DNA from: Calditrichota bacterium
Lineage (GTDB): Bacteria > Calditrichota > Calditrichia > RBG-13-44-9
DNA length: 5,828 bases
Reading direction: 5' to 3'
Assembly: GCA_016934605.1 (NCBI GenBank)
Contig: JAFGSO010000371.1
Location: 1 to 5,828 of the forward strand
Shown: positions 1-5,592 of the stretch, one piece after another
How positions within the stretch are numbered: position 1 is the first letter of the stretch
How the letters are laid out: each line of letters opens with the position of its first letter
The notes under the pieces: model-generated
The model's input: only the letters and a program-made list of their open reading frames with translations
Databases searched by the model: none
Told to the model about the DNA's origin: nothing
Made by a program: the position numbers and the translations under genes

Positions 1-1
1 C

Positions 2-586
2 CAGACAGGCATTGCTATCGGCGATGTTTCTAATAAAGGGGTATCGGCGGCTTTTTATATGACGATGGTGAAGGGTTTCCTGAAGGCACTGGCGGTACGA
101 AACAGAAAACCGTCTGAGATACTCTCTGAAACGAATTCACTTTTTTATGAGAATGTGACACGGGGAAATTTTATCTCGATGATATTCGGCATCCTGGACA
201 GCCATACGGGCGAATTCACCTTCGCCAGAGCCGGACACAATCCGGTTCTACTGCTTTTCGGCAATTCTAACGAAGGTCGCTGGCTCATTCCCAAAGGAGT
301 GGGTATTGGGCTCGTTCCCGACAAGAAATTTCGTTCCAGCATCAGCGAAGAAAAAATAAAACTGCATCCGGGCGATGTTCTGATTCTCTACACCGACGGT
401 TATCCTGAAGCAATGAATGAACAAAGCGAGGAATTTGGAGAAGAAAATCTTCAGAAATTTCTACGCGATCACGTTCAGCATGAACCGGATGAAATAATAA
501 AACTCCTTGAGAAAAGGATCGCTGAGTGGGAGCAAAAGCAGACTGCTATCGATGACCGCACCATTATCATCATCAAGCGACTTTAA
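2..586 (+). CDS. PP2C/SpoIIE-family serine phosphatase, C-terminal part (5' partial)
   Basis: The reading frame is already open at base 2, so the gene starts outside the window and only its last 194 residues are seen. They form most of a SpoIIE/RsbU-type PPM phosphatase domain. GDVSNKGVSAAFYM at residues 7-20 is the usual GDVSGKG metal-binding motif. RAGHNP lies near residues 77-82, LYTDGYPEAMN near 129-139 holds the second conserved Asp, and DDRTIIIIK near 184-192 is the terminal metal-binding motif. All expected acidic residues of this part are present, so the domain looks active. Members remove phosphate from Ser/Thr of anti-sigma antagonists (STAS proteins) in partner-switching pathways and usually carry an N-terminal sensor region, which cannot be seen here. 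The actual substrate is unknown. The gene ends directly before a terminator, so it is the last gene of its transcript. The family call is firm; the specific pathway is inferred. Confidence 0.93.
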   Translation, partial: QTGIAIGDVSNKGVSAAFYMTMVKGFLKALAVRNRKPSEILSETNSLFYENVTRGNFISMIFGILDSHTGEFTFARAGHNPVLLLFGNSNEGRWLIPKGVGIGLVPDKKFRSSISEEKIKLHPGDVLILYTDGYPEAMNEQSEEFGEENLQKFLRDHVQHEPDEIIKLLEKRIAEWEQKQTAIDDRTIIIIKRL

Positions 587-588
587 AA

Positions 589-633
589 AAAACCGGCAGG
601 AAGCCTTTGTTATTAGTAAATCCTGCCGGTTTT
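589..633. terminator. Bidirectional intrinsic terminator between convergent genes
   Basis: A perfect 13-bp inverted repeat (589-601 against 621-633, core CCGGCAGGA/TCCTGCCGG) encloses a 19-base loop. On the minus strand the stem runs into eight T (complement of A585-A592), a strong signal ending the DUF3078-type transcript. On the plus strand only four T close the stem before A-rich sequence, so termination of the phosphatase transcript is likely but weaker. The hairpin begins three bases after the phosphatase stop codon and lies 17 bases beyond the stop of the convergent gene, as expected for a shared terminator. Confidence 0.88.
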
Positions 634-650
634 AAAAATGTGGCAGTCTG

Positions 651-1520
651 TTATAAGAAGGTATAGGTGAGACCAACTGCCAGGGCCTGTTTCAGCTGGC
701 GCTGGATGGAGATATCTCGATCGTATAACAGCCTGAGATTAAAATTCACCTCCACATATTTTGCAACTTTTGCCGCAATAATATTGTCCCACCTTACATC
801 GGTCTGATTGAAAGCGTCGAAAGCAGAAAAAAGTTCAAGTCTGGATGTAAAAAGCATGTTTTGTGCCAGTTTAACACTCAAATCAGTCACGGATTCTGCT
901 CCTAATTCGACACGGGATTTTTCGATATCAGCTGTTGTTTCCGGGTCATCGGAATAGATCAGAGCGTAGTTATCGGCCAAAGTTTCCTTTAATGCAGCCC
1001 CCAATCTGGTTTTAATAATTTCTTTATGAGAATATCCCAGACCGATACTTTGTACAAAGTATGCGGGATCAAAAAAGTTCGAAATAGCTATTTGGGTAGT
1101 ATCCGTATATTTATATCCTTTGGCCAGTTGGGTTTCTCCATAAGCAGAAGCATATGGATTTACATATAAATTCAGTTTATAAGTATAAACCGTTTCCAAG
1201 CGGATTTCATCTACCGATTTGCGGCTTTCCTGATCCCCGATTTTTGACTTTCCAAATGCCAGTTTTCCAGTATTGGTCCAACTGTATTTCTGTTGCTCCA
1301 ATACAGATTTAGCATTGAGATTCAACTGCCAGGCGATATTATTTTCACCACCCTGAGCCCAGTTATCAAAGGCAGCCTGAGTTAAATTCAGACCTCCGAT
1401 CACCTCATTATGCCATCCAAGCTTCGGTTTTTCCTTCTCTTTTTCAGCATCCTGACTCACCGCAGAGAATACAAACATCAGTAATCCGCACAAAACATAC
1501 AGTAATTCATTACGATACAT
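651..1520 (-). CDS. DUF3078-type outer-membrane protein, probable beta-barrel
   Basis: This encodes 289 residues starting with a signal peptide: a hydrophobic stretch at about 7-20 (LYVLCGLLMFVFSA), then AVS-QDA, with probable cleavage near residue 22. After a short Lys/Glu-rich linker comes NLTQAAFDNWAQGGENN (about 45-61), the hallmark start of the DUF3078 family. The rest alternates polar and hydrophobic residues with many aromatic ends, as in outer-membrane beta-strands, and the protein ends in LTYTFL with a terminal aromatic plus Leu. Family members have no proven biochemical role; a structural or transport role in the outer membrane is inferred. The ATG at 1520 is supported by AAAGGAG at 1530-1536 with a 9-base spacer. 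The gene stands alone: terminator 589-633 lies downstream and a long gene-poor region upstream, so it has its own promoter, which I could not place with confidence. The family call rests on the NWAQGGEN motif and overall shape. Confidence 0.82.
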   Translation of the reverse strand: MYRNELLYVLCGLLMFVFSAVSQDAEKEKEKPKLGWHNEVIGGLNLTQAAFDNWAQGGENNIAWQLNLNAKSVLEQQKYSWTNTGKLAFGKSKIGDQESRKSVDEIRLETVYTYKLNLYVNPYASAYGETQLAKGYKYTDTTQIAISNFFDPAYFVQSIGLGYSHKEIIKTRLGAALKETLADNYALIYSDDPETTADIEKSRVELGAESVTDLSVKLAQNMLFTSRLELFSAFDAFNQTDVRWDNIIAAKVAKYVEVNFNLRLLYDRDISIQRQLKQALAVGLTYTFL

Positions 1521-1790
1521 ACCAGAAATCTCCTTTCAATTTATGTTCAATCTTCATTCCTGGAAATTATGAGCAAAATTAAAGCAATTATTTGTGAATT
1601 TAAAGAATTTTCTATTTTGATAAGGATTACAGATGTTCTGATTCTGGTTTATGTGTATTATCCAGAGCATTGACCTGAATAATTCATTAACTACCTGATA
1701 GCAGGGCACAAAGTCCGCATTTGTTTTTTCGCCTCTATTCCTCCATACGGAAAAGTTTGTATTCCAGCACCATTTATTCTTTTTTTTCGA

Positions 1791-1844
1791 CCTTTGGACA
1801 GACGGGCTTTTTTCTTTATTCCCGCCCGTTGGCCGGACAGGCTT
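1791..1844 (-). repeat. Two tandem copies of a GC-rich 19-base repeat, 35-base period
   Basis: Read on the minus strand, 1826-1844 is AAGCCTGTCCGGCCAACGG and 1791-1809 is AAGCCCGTCTGTCCAAAGG, matching at 15 of 19 bases. Each is preceded on that strand by an A-rich run (AAAGAAAAA), so the unit with its flank repeats every 35 bases. A third, plus-strand copy lies at 5797-5815. On the plus strand the second copy forms a short stem, GCCCGT (1824-1829) with ACAGGC (1837-1842) with one mismatch, followed by six T, so it resembles an intrinsic terminator. An interspersed intergenic repeat family is the simplest reading; its function is unknown. Confidence 0.6.
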
Positions 1845-1875
1845 TTTTCTTTTGTCTTTTTTCTTTAGAATGAAT

Positions 1876-1947
1876 CTTTCTCTGCGTTCTCTGCGAGCTC
1901 AGTGGCAAATGAAATAGCCGCAGAGGGCTCGGAGGACACAGAAGAAA
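1876..1947. repeat. Imperfect palindrome with CTCTGCG units
   Basis: The left arm (about 1876-1906) holds two CTCTGCG units, at 1880-1886 and 1889-1895 (CTCTGCGTTCTCTGCG). It is followed around an AT-rich centre (AAATGAAATA) by a right arm (about 1917-1947, CCGCAGAGGGCTCGGAGG and on) that is roughly its reverse complement. Pairing is interrupted by several mismatches but spans about 30 bases on each side, so a transcript could fold into a long imperfect hairpin. From memory, similar CTCTGCG/CTCTGTG motifs recur between genes in many environmental bacterial genomes. No transposase or flanking direct repeat is visible, so I call it an interspersed palindromic repeat and not a proven mobile element. 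Confidence 0.55.
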
Positions 1948-2099
1948 TAATCATTGTACTGTATATATTCATGTGTAAGTTTGTGAATTAACCAGGTTAG
2001 CACTTTTTCCTCTAAAAATTTTATTCTTCGGTTATTTTTTCATACAGAATGTCGAGAATGAAAATTAAGGAATAATCGGAATGATCAGATAGAAAACAG

Positions 2100-2118
2100 A
2101 AAAATTTAAATAATTTTT
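2100..2118. repeat. Short AT-rich inverted repeat upstream of the PAS-HisKA gene
   Basis: AAAAATT (2100-2106) and AATTTTT (2112-2118) form a perfect 7-bp stem with a 5-base loop, about 77 bases before the TTG start of the next gene. It could be an operator or a flexible promoter element, but in sequence this AT-rich such a repeat may arise by chance. Confidence 0.3.
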
Positions 2119-2179
2119 ATTCCATGATTCATCAGATTCCATATCCGAAGTTGCGGAAAAATATTATGATAGGAAAGCA

Positions 2180-2197
2180 GGAGCAGATCATTTCTTG
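2180..2197 (+). promoter_or_regulatory. Ribosome binding site and TTG start of the PAS-HisKA gene
   Basis: GGAG at 2180-2183 lies 11 bases before a TTG at 2195-2197, and this pair decides the start. No ATG, GTG or other TTG occurs in this frame between the stop at 2111-2113 and 2195. The TTG overlaps the TGA (2196-2198) of a short frame that begins with ATG at 2124, giving a TTGA overlap of the kind used in translational coupling. The spacer is slightly long, so initiation may be weak or dependent on the upstream frame. Confidence 0.5.
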
Positions 2198-3253
2198 AAG
2201 AGTGAGACAACAGAACGTCAGTATAAAAATAATGCCGTTGCATCCGGAACCTTACCAGATTGCTTGTCCTGGATTTACGATTCCGGCAGTGAGCGATTCC
2301 GCTTTTCAGGAGAGGCTTCTGCCCTGTTCGGCCAGGGCGGTTCACAGAAGGCCTATTCACTCGATGATATTCTGGAATCCATTCACCCCGAAGATAAAAA
2401 GTGTTTTCTCAAGGCTTTCAATCACCTCCTCACCGACGGAAAATCGTTTGAACAATCCGTTCGTTTCCGGAAAAATTCAAGAGCTGTGATAAATACACGA
2501 ACATCTGCTGAGAAAATATCTGGTTCAGAAGATACAAGTACCATTCTCGGAACAATCATTTTATATAACAGAACATGGAGCACTGAACGTCGGGAAGTTA
2601 AACAGTATAACAATCAGTATCGCCAGCTTTTTGAATTATCTCCAACCGGAATCATTGTTGAAGATAAAAACGGAATTATTCTGGATGTGAATCCGTCTTT
2701 CTGTCACTCAATCGGGTATAACCGTGAGGAACTGGCAGGTCAGGACATCCGTATCCTGGCGCACCCCGAAGTTCGTGATCAGGTGAGTGGAAATATTGCT
2801 GCATTAATGGCCGGTCAAGTCTTGAAACATACCGTCAAAAGTATCCGCAAAAACGGCAGTTCCTGTTTTATGGAACTGCGTGAAACCAAAGTGCAACTCC
2901 CCGGTGGTGATGAAGGGATTCTATGTATCGCAGAAGACTTTACCGAAAAACTGAAGGCTCAGGATGAACATGTTCAAAAAGAGAAACTGAAAACTGCCCT
3001 GGAGATGGCCGGAGCGGTGTGCCATGAACTGAATCAACCGCTCACAACCATTTTCATCACCACAGATTTGCTCATGGATTTCCCGAAAAACGAGAATGTC
3101 CTGGACATTCTGAGCATCCTCAAGAACGAAGCGATGCGGATCAGCCGGTTGAGTGAAAGACTGAGACATATCGCGAAATATGAGACCCGTGATTACATCC
3201 AGGGTCAGAAAATATTTGATATCAATAAAGCATCCCTGCCAGACGAAAAGTAA
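2195..3253 (+). CDS. PAS-PAS-HisKA sensor protein lacking the kinase ATPase domain
   Basis: The product has 352 residues, no signal peptide and no membrane segment, so it is probably cytoplasmic. A divergent PAS domain covers about 20-125 (IHPEDKKCFLKAF at 63-75 is typical of the PAS_3 type). A canonical PAS follows at about 141-250 (YRQLFELSPTGIIVEDKNG, then DVNPSF and IGYNREELAG). A HisKA/DHp helix pair spans about 262-330 with the H-box AGAVCHELNQPLT and candidate phospho-acceptor His277. The protein then ends with YETRDYIQGQKIFDINKAS and five more residues; no N, G1 or G2 box of an ATP-binding domain is present. Only 43 bases separate the stop from the convergent mscS gene, so no detached ATPase domain lies downstream. 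As I recall, other DHp-only proteins end in a similar Y-x-T-x-x-Y...DIDKAS tail, so this is probably a natural short form acting as a phosphotransfer or dimerization partner of another kinase. Partner and signal are unknown. Confidence 0.85.
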   Translation: MKSETTERQYKNNAVASGTLPDCLSWIYDSGSERFRFSGEASALFGQGGSQKAYSLDDILESIHPEDKKCFLKAFNHLLTDGKSFEQSVRFRKNSRAVINTRTSAEKISGSEDTSTILGTIILYNRTWSTERREVKQYNNQYRQLFELSPTGIIVEDKNGIILDVNPSFCHSIGYNREELAGQDIRILAHPEVRDQVSGNIAALMAGQVLKHTVKSIRKNGSSCFMELRETKVQLPGGDEGILCIAEDFTEKLKAQDEHVQKEKLKTALEMAGAVCHELNQPLTTIFITTDLLMDFPKNENVLDILSILKNEAMRISRLSERLRHIAKYETRDYIQGQKIFDINKASLPDEK

Positions 3254-3258
3254 GCCGG

Positions 3259-3285
3259 GACAGGAATGACCCCATTGGTTCTGTC
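3259..3285. terminator. Weak inverted repeat between convergent genes, possible terminator
   Basis: GACAG (3259-3263) and CTGTC (3281-3285) can pair, and inner bases (ACC with GGT) add a little more. The hairpin occupies most of the gap between the stop of the PAS-HisKA gene and that of mscS, where a shared terminator is expected. Neither strand has a T run directly after the stem, so termination activity is doubtful. Confidence 0.25.
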
Positions 3286-3296
3286 AAAATGCTTTT

Positions 3297-3977
3297 CTAT
3301 TTTTCCTGAAAAAGGTGCACATCAGTCTGGGGAAAGGGAATAGAAATTCCTTCCCTGTCGAAGGTCAGTTTCACTTTTTCATGCATATCAAAAAAGACAT
3401 CCCAGTAATCGGCGGAATTCACCCAGACACGCACGGTAAAATTCACCGAACTGTCCGCCAGTGCCGATAAGACCACCATCGGTTCCGGATCCTTCAGAAT
3501 TCGACCATCGTCCGAAATCAATTTTTTCAAAGTTTCTTTTGCCTTTATGATATTATCACCGTACCCGATTCCGAAGGTCATGTCCACCCGACGCTGGGCT
3601 TCGGTAGAAAAATTAGTTACAATTCCGCTGGAGAGCTGCCCGTTGGGAATGATAACAGTCTTATTATCGGGGGTTTTCAATACCGTATTTAAAATATTAA
3701 TTGAATCAACTTTCCCTAAATTGCCCTGTGCTTCAATAAAATCTCCTACCTTGAACGGTTTGAAAAAGAGAATAAGGACACCTCCGGCCAGATTTCCCAG
3801 ACTTCCCTGCAGCGCCAGTCCAACGGCCAAACCAACCGCACCGAGAATGGCCACAAATGAGGTCGTGGCAATTCCCACCATGGAAGCGACACTGATAAAA
3901 AGCAATATTTTGAGCATTATACCCATAAAACTGCTCAAAAATTTCTGCAGGGACGGATCGGTTTCAGCGCGTTCCAT
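3297..3977 (-). CDS. mscS: MscS-family small-conductance mechanosensitive channel, ORF lacking TM1
   Basis: This frame encodes 226 residues covering the MscS channel from TM2 onward. TM2 is at about 13-36. The pore helix TM3 contains GAVGLAVGLALQGSLGNLAG (46-65) and keeps the counterparts of E. coli gate residues Leu105 and Leu109 (here L50, L54) and hinge glycines Gly113 and Gly121 (here G58, G66). The beta domain follows (KPFKVGDFIEA to VIIPNGQLSSGIVTNFS, about 73-119), then the alpha/beta domain to the C-terminus (FTVRVWVNSADYWDVFFDM, ISIPFPQTDV). MscS channels open under membrane tension in the inner membrane to release solutes after hypo-osmotic shock. The ATG at 3977 has no convincing ribosome site. 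The true start is very probably ATG 4115, and an in-frame TAA at 4002-4004 removes TM1. Unless translation restarts here, or the stop is a sequencing error, no normal channel would be made. It lies downstream of the OmpA gene on the same strand. Confidence 0.85.
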   Translation of the reverse strand: MERAETDPSLQKFLSSFMGIMLKILLFISVASMVGIATTSFVAILGAVGLAVGLALQGSLGNLAGGVLILFFKPFKVGDFIEAQGNLGKVDSINILNTVLKTPDNKTVIIPNGQLSSGIVTNFSTEAQRRVDMTFGIGYGDNIIKAKETLKKLISDDGRILKDPEPMVVLSALADSSVNFTVRVWVNSADYWDVFFDMHEKVKLTFDREGISIPFPQTDVHLFQEK

Positions 3978-4115
3978 AGCACGACCGATTACCCGCTCAA
4001 CTTATCGGATAACCCGAAGACCGATCAGAAGAAAAATAATTGCGAGTAATAATTTTGGTGCATACTGCATTACCAGACGCACCAGCGTATCCGTGTATTG
4101 ATGGATTTCCACCAT
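3297..4115 (-). pseudogene. mscS: Full-length mscS frame interrupted by one in-frame TAA at codon 38
   Basis: The ATG at 4113-4115 follows GGAGGAGG by seven bases, an excellent ribosome site. From it the frame reads MVEIHQYTDTLVRLVMQY, then APKLLLAIIFLLIGLRVIR, a good TM1 helix. TAA comes at 4002-4004, and the same frame continues VERVIGRAMERAETDPSL into the rest of MscS with no insertion or deletion. Without the stop the product would have 272 residues, close to the 286 of E. coli MscS. Against E. coli MscS as I remember it, the segment aligns without gaps and the stop falls at the residue after Arg46. One base change would restore a sense codon (for example TTA Leu, CAA Gln, AAA Lys or GAA Glu). 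The reading frame after the stop looks uneroded, so the lesion is recent, polymorphic or an assembly/sequencing error. Recoding is unlikely, because TAA ends several neighbouring genes. Confidence 0.8.
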
Positions 4116-4122
4116 TTTAAAG

Positions 4123-4130
4123 CCTCCTCC
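4123..4130 (-). promoter_or_regulatory. Strong Shine-Dalgarno site of mscS (GGAGGAGG)
   Basis: The minus strand reads GGAGGAGG seven bases before ATG 4115. This fixes the original mscS start at 4115 and not at the internal ATG 3977, and so shows that the TAA at 4002-4004 lies inside the gene. It is the strongest ribosome site in the window. Confidence 0.85.
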
Positions 4131-4163
4131 AGTAATCGTGATAATTTATAAAAAACGATTACT
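4131..4163 (-). repeat. Perfect 9-bp hairpin abutting the mscS ribosome site
   Basis: AGTAATCGT (4131-4139) and ACGATTACT (4155-4163) pair perfectly around a 15-base AT-rich loop. On the minus-strand transcript the stem ends at the base directly before GGAGGAGG. No T run follows the stem on either strand, so it is not a standard terminator. A second, shorter stem (GGCGC 4166-4170 with GCGCC 4184-4188) lies just upstream in the transcript. Together they fill nearly all of the 78-base gap between the OmpA stop and the mscS start, and could tune mscS translation or protect or process the joint mRNA. Confidence 0.6.
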
Positions 4164-4193
4164 TCGGCGCATCGGTATCTGAGGCGCCATAAT

Positions 4194-5576
4194 TTAATTA
4201 ATCCTGTAGAATTCGATTCGCCGGTTCTTTGCTCTGCCCTGACGGGTGGTGTTGGGCGCAATCGGATTTTCCGGACCGAATCCCCGGGTACGCACCCGGG
4301 AAGCATCAATGCCGTTATTTATAAGATATATTTTAACCGCATCAGCGCGAGCCCTGGAGAGACGCATATTGGTCTGATATGATCCGGTATTATCAGTATA
4401 CCCGCGAATTTCCACCACAATTTTTGGATTCTCCTTCAGAGTTCGTACCACCTTGTCCAGTATGGTACGGGAATTCTGAGTGAGCTCGGCACTTCCCGTG
4501 GCAAAATATACTCCTTCCAGAATAATGGATTCGCCCTTTTCGACCGCGATTTCAGGTTTTTTATCGGGACAACCATCCGCATCCTCATATCCATTTATTG
4601 TTTCCCGGGTGTCTATCCCCCGGGAAAATGTTTCATCCGTACCGGGACAGAGATCTATCTCGTCTGGAATGCCATCGCCGTCATTATCGGGGTCGGGAGC
4701 ACCATCCGCATCCTGAAAATTATCAAAATCTTCCTTTTCGTTCGGAGCGAGGTCAACTGCATCTGGAATACCATCCTGATCATTGTCAGGATCCGGCACT
4801 CCGTCCTCATCCTCAAATCCGTCAATATCCTCCGGTTCCATGGGTGCGAGATCTCTGACATCCGGAACACCATCCTCATCATTATCCGGATCAGGTTTTC
4901 CGTCAAAGTCCTCGAACCCATCAAAATCTTCCGGTCTCAGAGGATCTGCATCCTGTTTGTCGGGGATGCCGTCGTTATCAGTATCCTTAAGACCTCCAAA
5001 ATGGAAAGATATTCCGATGGCTGCTGTTAAATACCGGTCGGTACTTTCTCCAGCCTCCAGATCATCCAGGTAGTCAGTAAAGGAAAAATGATAAAGTGCT
5101 TCCAGATCAATGGAAATTTTTTCAGTGGGGAAAACGGACAATCCCCCGCCCACCGGAATTCCCAATCGATTGAGGCTGTAAACTCCATTGGCATTATTTG
5201 GAAGGGGATCGTTCCCTTTATCGGCAGGATTTATGCGATAATATTCCAGCCCCCCGAGCAGAAATGGGGTAACAATCTGTTTTTTCAGGGGAAGAATTTT
5301 AAGAAAACCTGCCAGTCCATAAACATTGGTTTCAAAATAGGCGGTACTATCTTCAGCGGACAATCGGCTGAAATAGCCCAGAATCTGTCCACTGAATCTC
5401 TCGGCAAACATCAAATCCAGTGCAACACCACTAAAGGGTTCAATCCGGGAATCCGTGAAATCACCGAAGTAGCGTGATCCACCGCCTTTTAATCCGAATG
5501 AACCCTGCTGGCCGAAAAGAACCTGCGCCAGCAGAAGCAGGGGAATTAAACTGCAAAAAATCAATTTAAATTTCAT
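4194..5576 (-). CDS. OmpA-family outer-membrane protein with thrombospondin type 3 repeats
   Basis: The product has 460 residues. A signal peptide (MKFKLIFCSLIPLLLLAQVL, probable cleavage near Gly22-Gln23) leads into a beta-barrel region at about 25-195 (GLKGGGSRYFGDF, ending AAIGISFHFGGL). Residues 198-338 are acidic calcium-binding TSP3 repeats built on DxDxDGIPD, with the Gly of each unit at 203, 236, 269 and 302, a strict 33-residue period. The OmpA C-terminal domain spans about 345-460 (VYFATGSAELTQNSR, RGYTDNTGS, NMRLSRARADAVK, GFGPENPIAPN, NRRIEF). Its Asp395 and an Arg in LSRARA match the diaminopimelate-binding pair of OmpA proteins, so it should hold the outer membrane to peptidoglycan. 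ATG 5576 follows GGAG (5582-5585) by five bases. It is probably first in a transcript with mscS, which starts 78 bases after its stop. The domain architecture is certain; whether the barrel also acts as a porin or adhesin is unknown. Confidence 0.95.
   Translation of the reverse strand: MKFKLIFCSLIPLLLLAQVLFGQQGSFGLKGGGSRYFGDFTDSRIEPFSGVALDLMFAERFSGQILGYFSRLSAEDSTAYFETNVYGLAGFLKILPLKKQIVTPFLLGGLEYYRINPADKGNDPLPNNANGVYSLNRLGIPVGGGLSVFPTEKISIDLEALYHFSFTDYLDDLEAGESTDRYLTAAIGISFHFGGLKDTDNDGIPDKQDADPLRPEDFDGFEDFDGKPDPDNDEDGVPDVRDLAPMEPEDIDGFEDEDGVPDPDNDQDGIPDAVDLAPNEKEDFDNFQDADGAPDPDNDGDGIPDEIDLCPGTDETFSRGIDTRETINGYEDADGCPDKKPEIAVEKGESIILEGVYFATGSAELTQNSRTILDKVVRTLKENPKIVVEIRGYTDNTGSYQTNMRLSRARADAVKIYLINNGIDASRVRTRGFGPENPIAPNTTRQGRAKNRRIEFYRIN
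4563..4985 (-). repeat. TSP3 repeat-coding region, 99-base period within the OmpA-family gene
   Basis: Codons 198-338 encode four DxDxDG(I/V)PD units spaced exactly 33 residues (99 bases) apart, plus a final GYEDADGCPD half-unit. DNA similarity between units (for example repeated CCATCCTGATCATTG-like stretches on the plus strand) suggests tandem duplication. The last unit has ten extra residues between its DLCP and DGCPD elements. The low-complexity composition also explains the long open frames seen on other frames and strands here, which are not genes. Confidence 0.85.
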
Positions 5577-5592
5577 AATGTCTCCACGACAA

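Larger units (their letters stand above)
1521..2194. other. Gene-poor region between divergent genes, with low-complexity tracts and repeats
   Basis: This stretch of 674 bases separates the minus-strand DUF3078-type gene from the plus-strand PAS-HisKA gene, so it must hold both promoters. I find no convincing protein gene in it. The part to about 1720 is AT-rich and holds the ribosome site of the minus-strand gene. From about 1725 to 1870 the plus strand is strongly pyrimidine-rich, with long T runs around 1780-1787, 1808-1813 and 1843-1863. Two tandem GC-rich repeat units sit inside this tract, followed at 1876-1947 by an imperfect palindrome. The last 200 bases are AT-rich and carry a small AT hairpin and the ribosome site of the next gene. 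No clear -35/-10 pair stands out for either gene. Confidence 0.7.

Noticed and set aside
1569..1673. 34-codon plus-strand frame (MSKIKAIICEFKEF...) in the gene-poor region
   Set aside because: No good ribosome site, no recognised motif and AT-rich random-looking composition; not enough to call a gene.
2106..2360. 84-codon minus-strand frame opposite the start of the PAS-HisKA gene
   Set aside because: Basic, motif-free translation overlapping a well-supported gene.
3254..3296. Frameshifted HATPase_c domain downstream of the HisKA gene
   Set aside because: Only 43 bases lie before the convergent mscS stop, and the sequence beyond is conserved MscS coding on the other strand.
4002..4004. TAA in mscS as evidence of an alternative genetic code
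   Set aside because: TAA terminates the phosphatase, DUF3078-type, PAS-HisKA and OmpA-family genes in the same window, so genome-wide recoding of TAA is not tenable.
3547..4101. 184-codon open frame on the strand opposite mscS
   Set aside because: It lies over strongly conserved MscS codons, has an implausible Arg/Pro/Ile-rich composition and no domain; a shadow of mscS.
4563..4985. Regular 99-base repeats that could suggest a CRISPR array
   Set aside because: The period is exactly 33 codons in frame with DxDxDG motifs; these are protein TSP3 repeats without unique spacers.
4480..5073. Several open frames in and opposite the TSP3 repeat region (Ser/Pro-rich, Arg/Met-rich)
   Set aside because: They are by-products of the repetitive GAT/GAC-Gly codon pattern of the OmpA-family gene.
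5088..5477. 129-codon plus-strand frame opposite the barrel-coding part of the OmpA-family gene
   Set aside because: No recognisable domain, antisense to a clear gene, and no ribosome site that would favour it.
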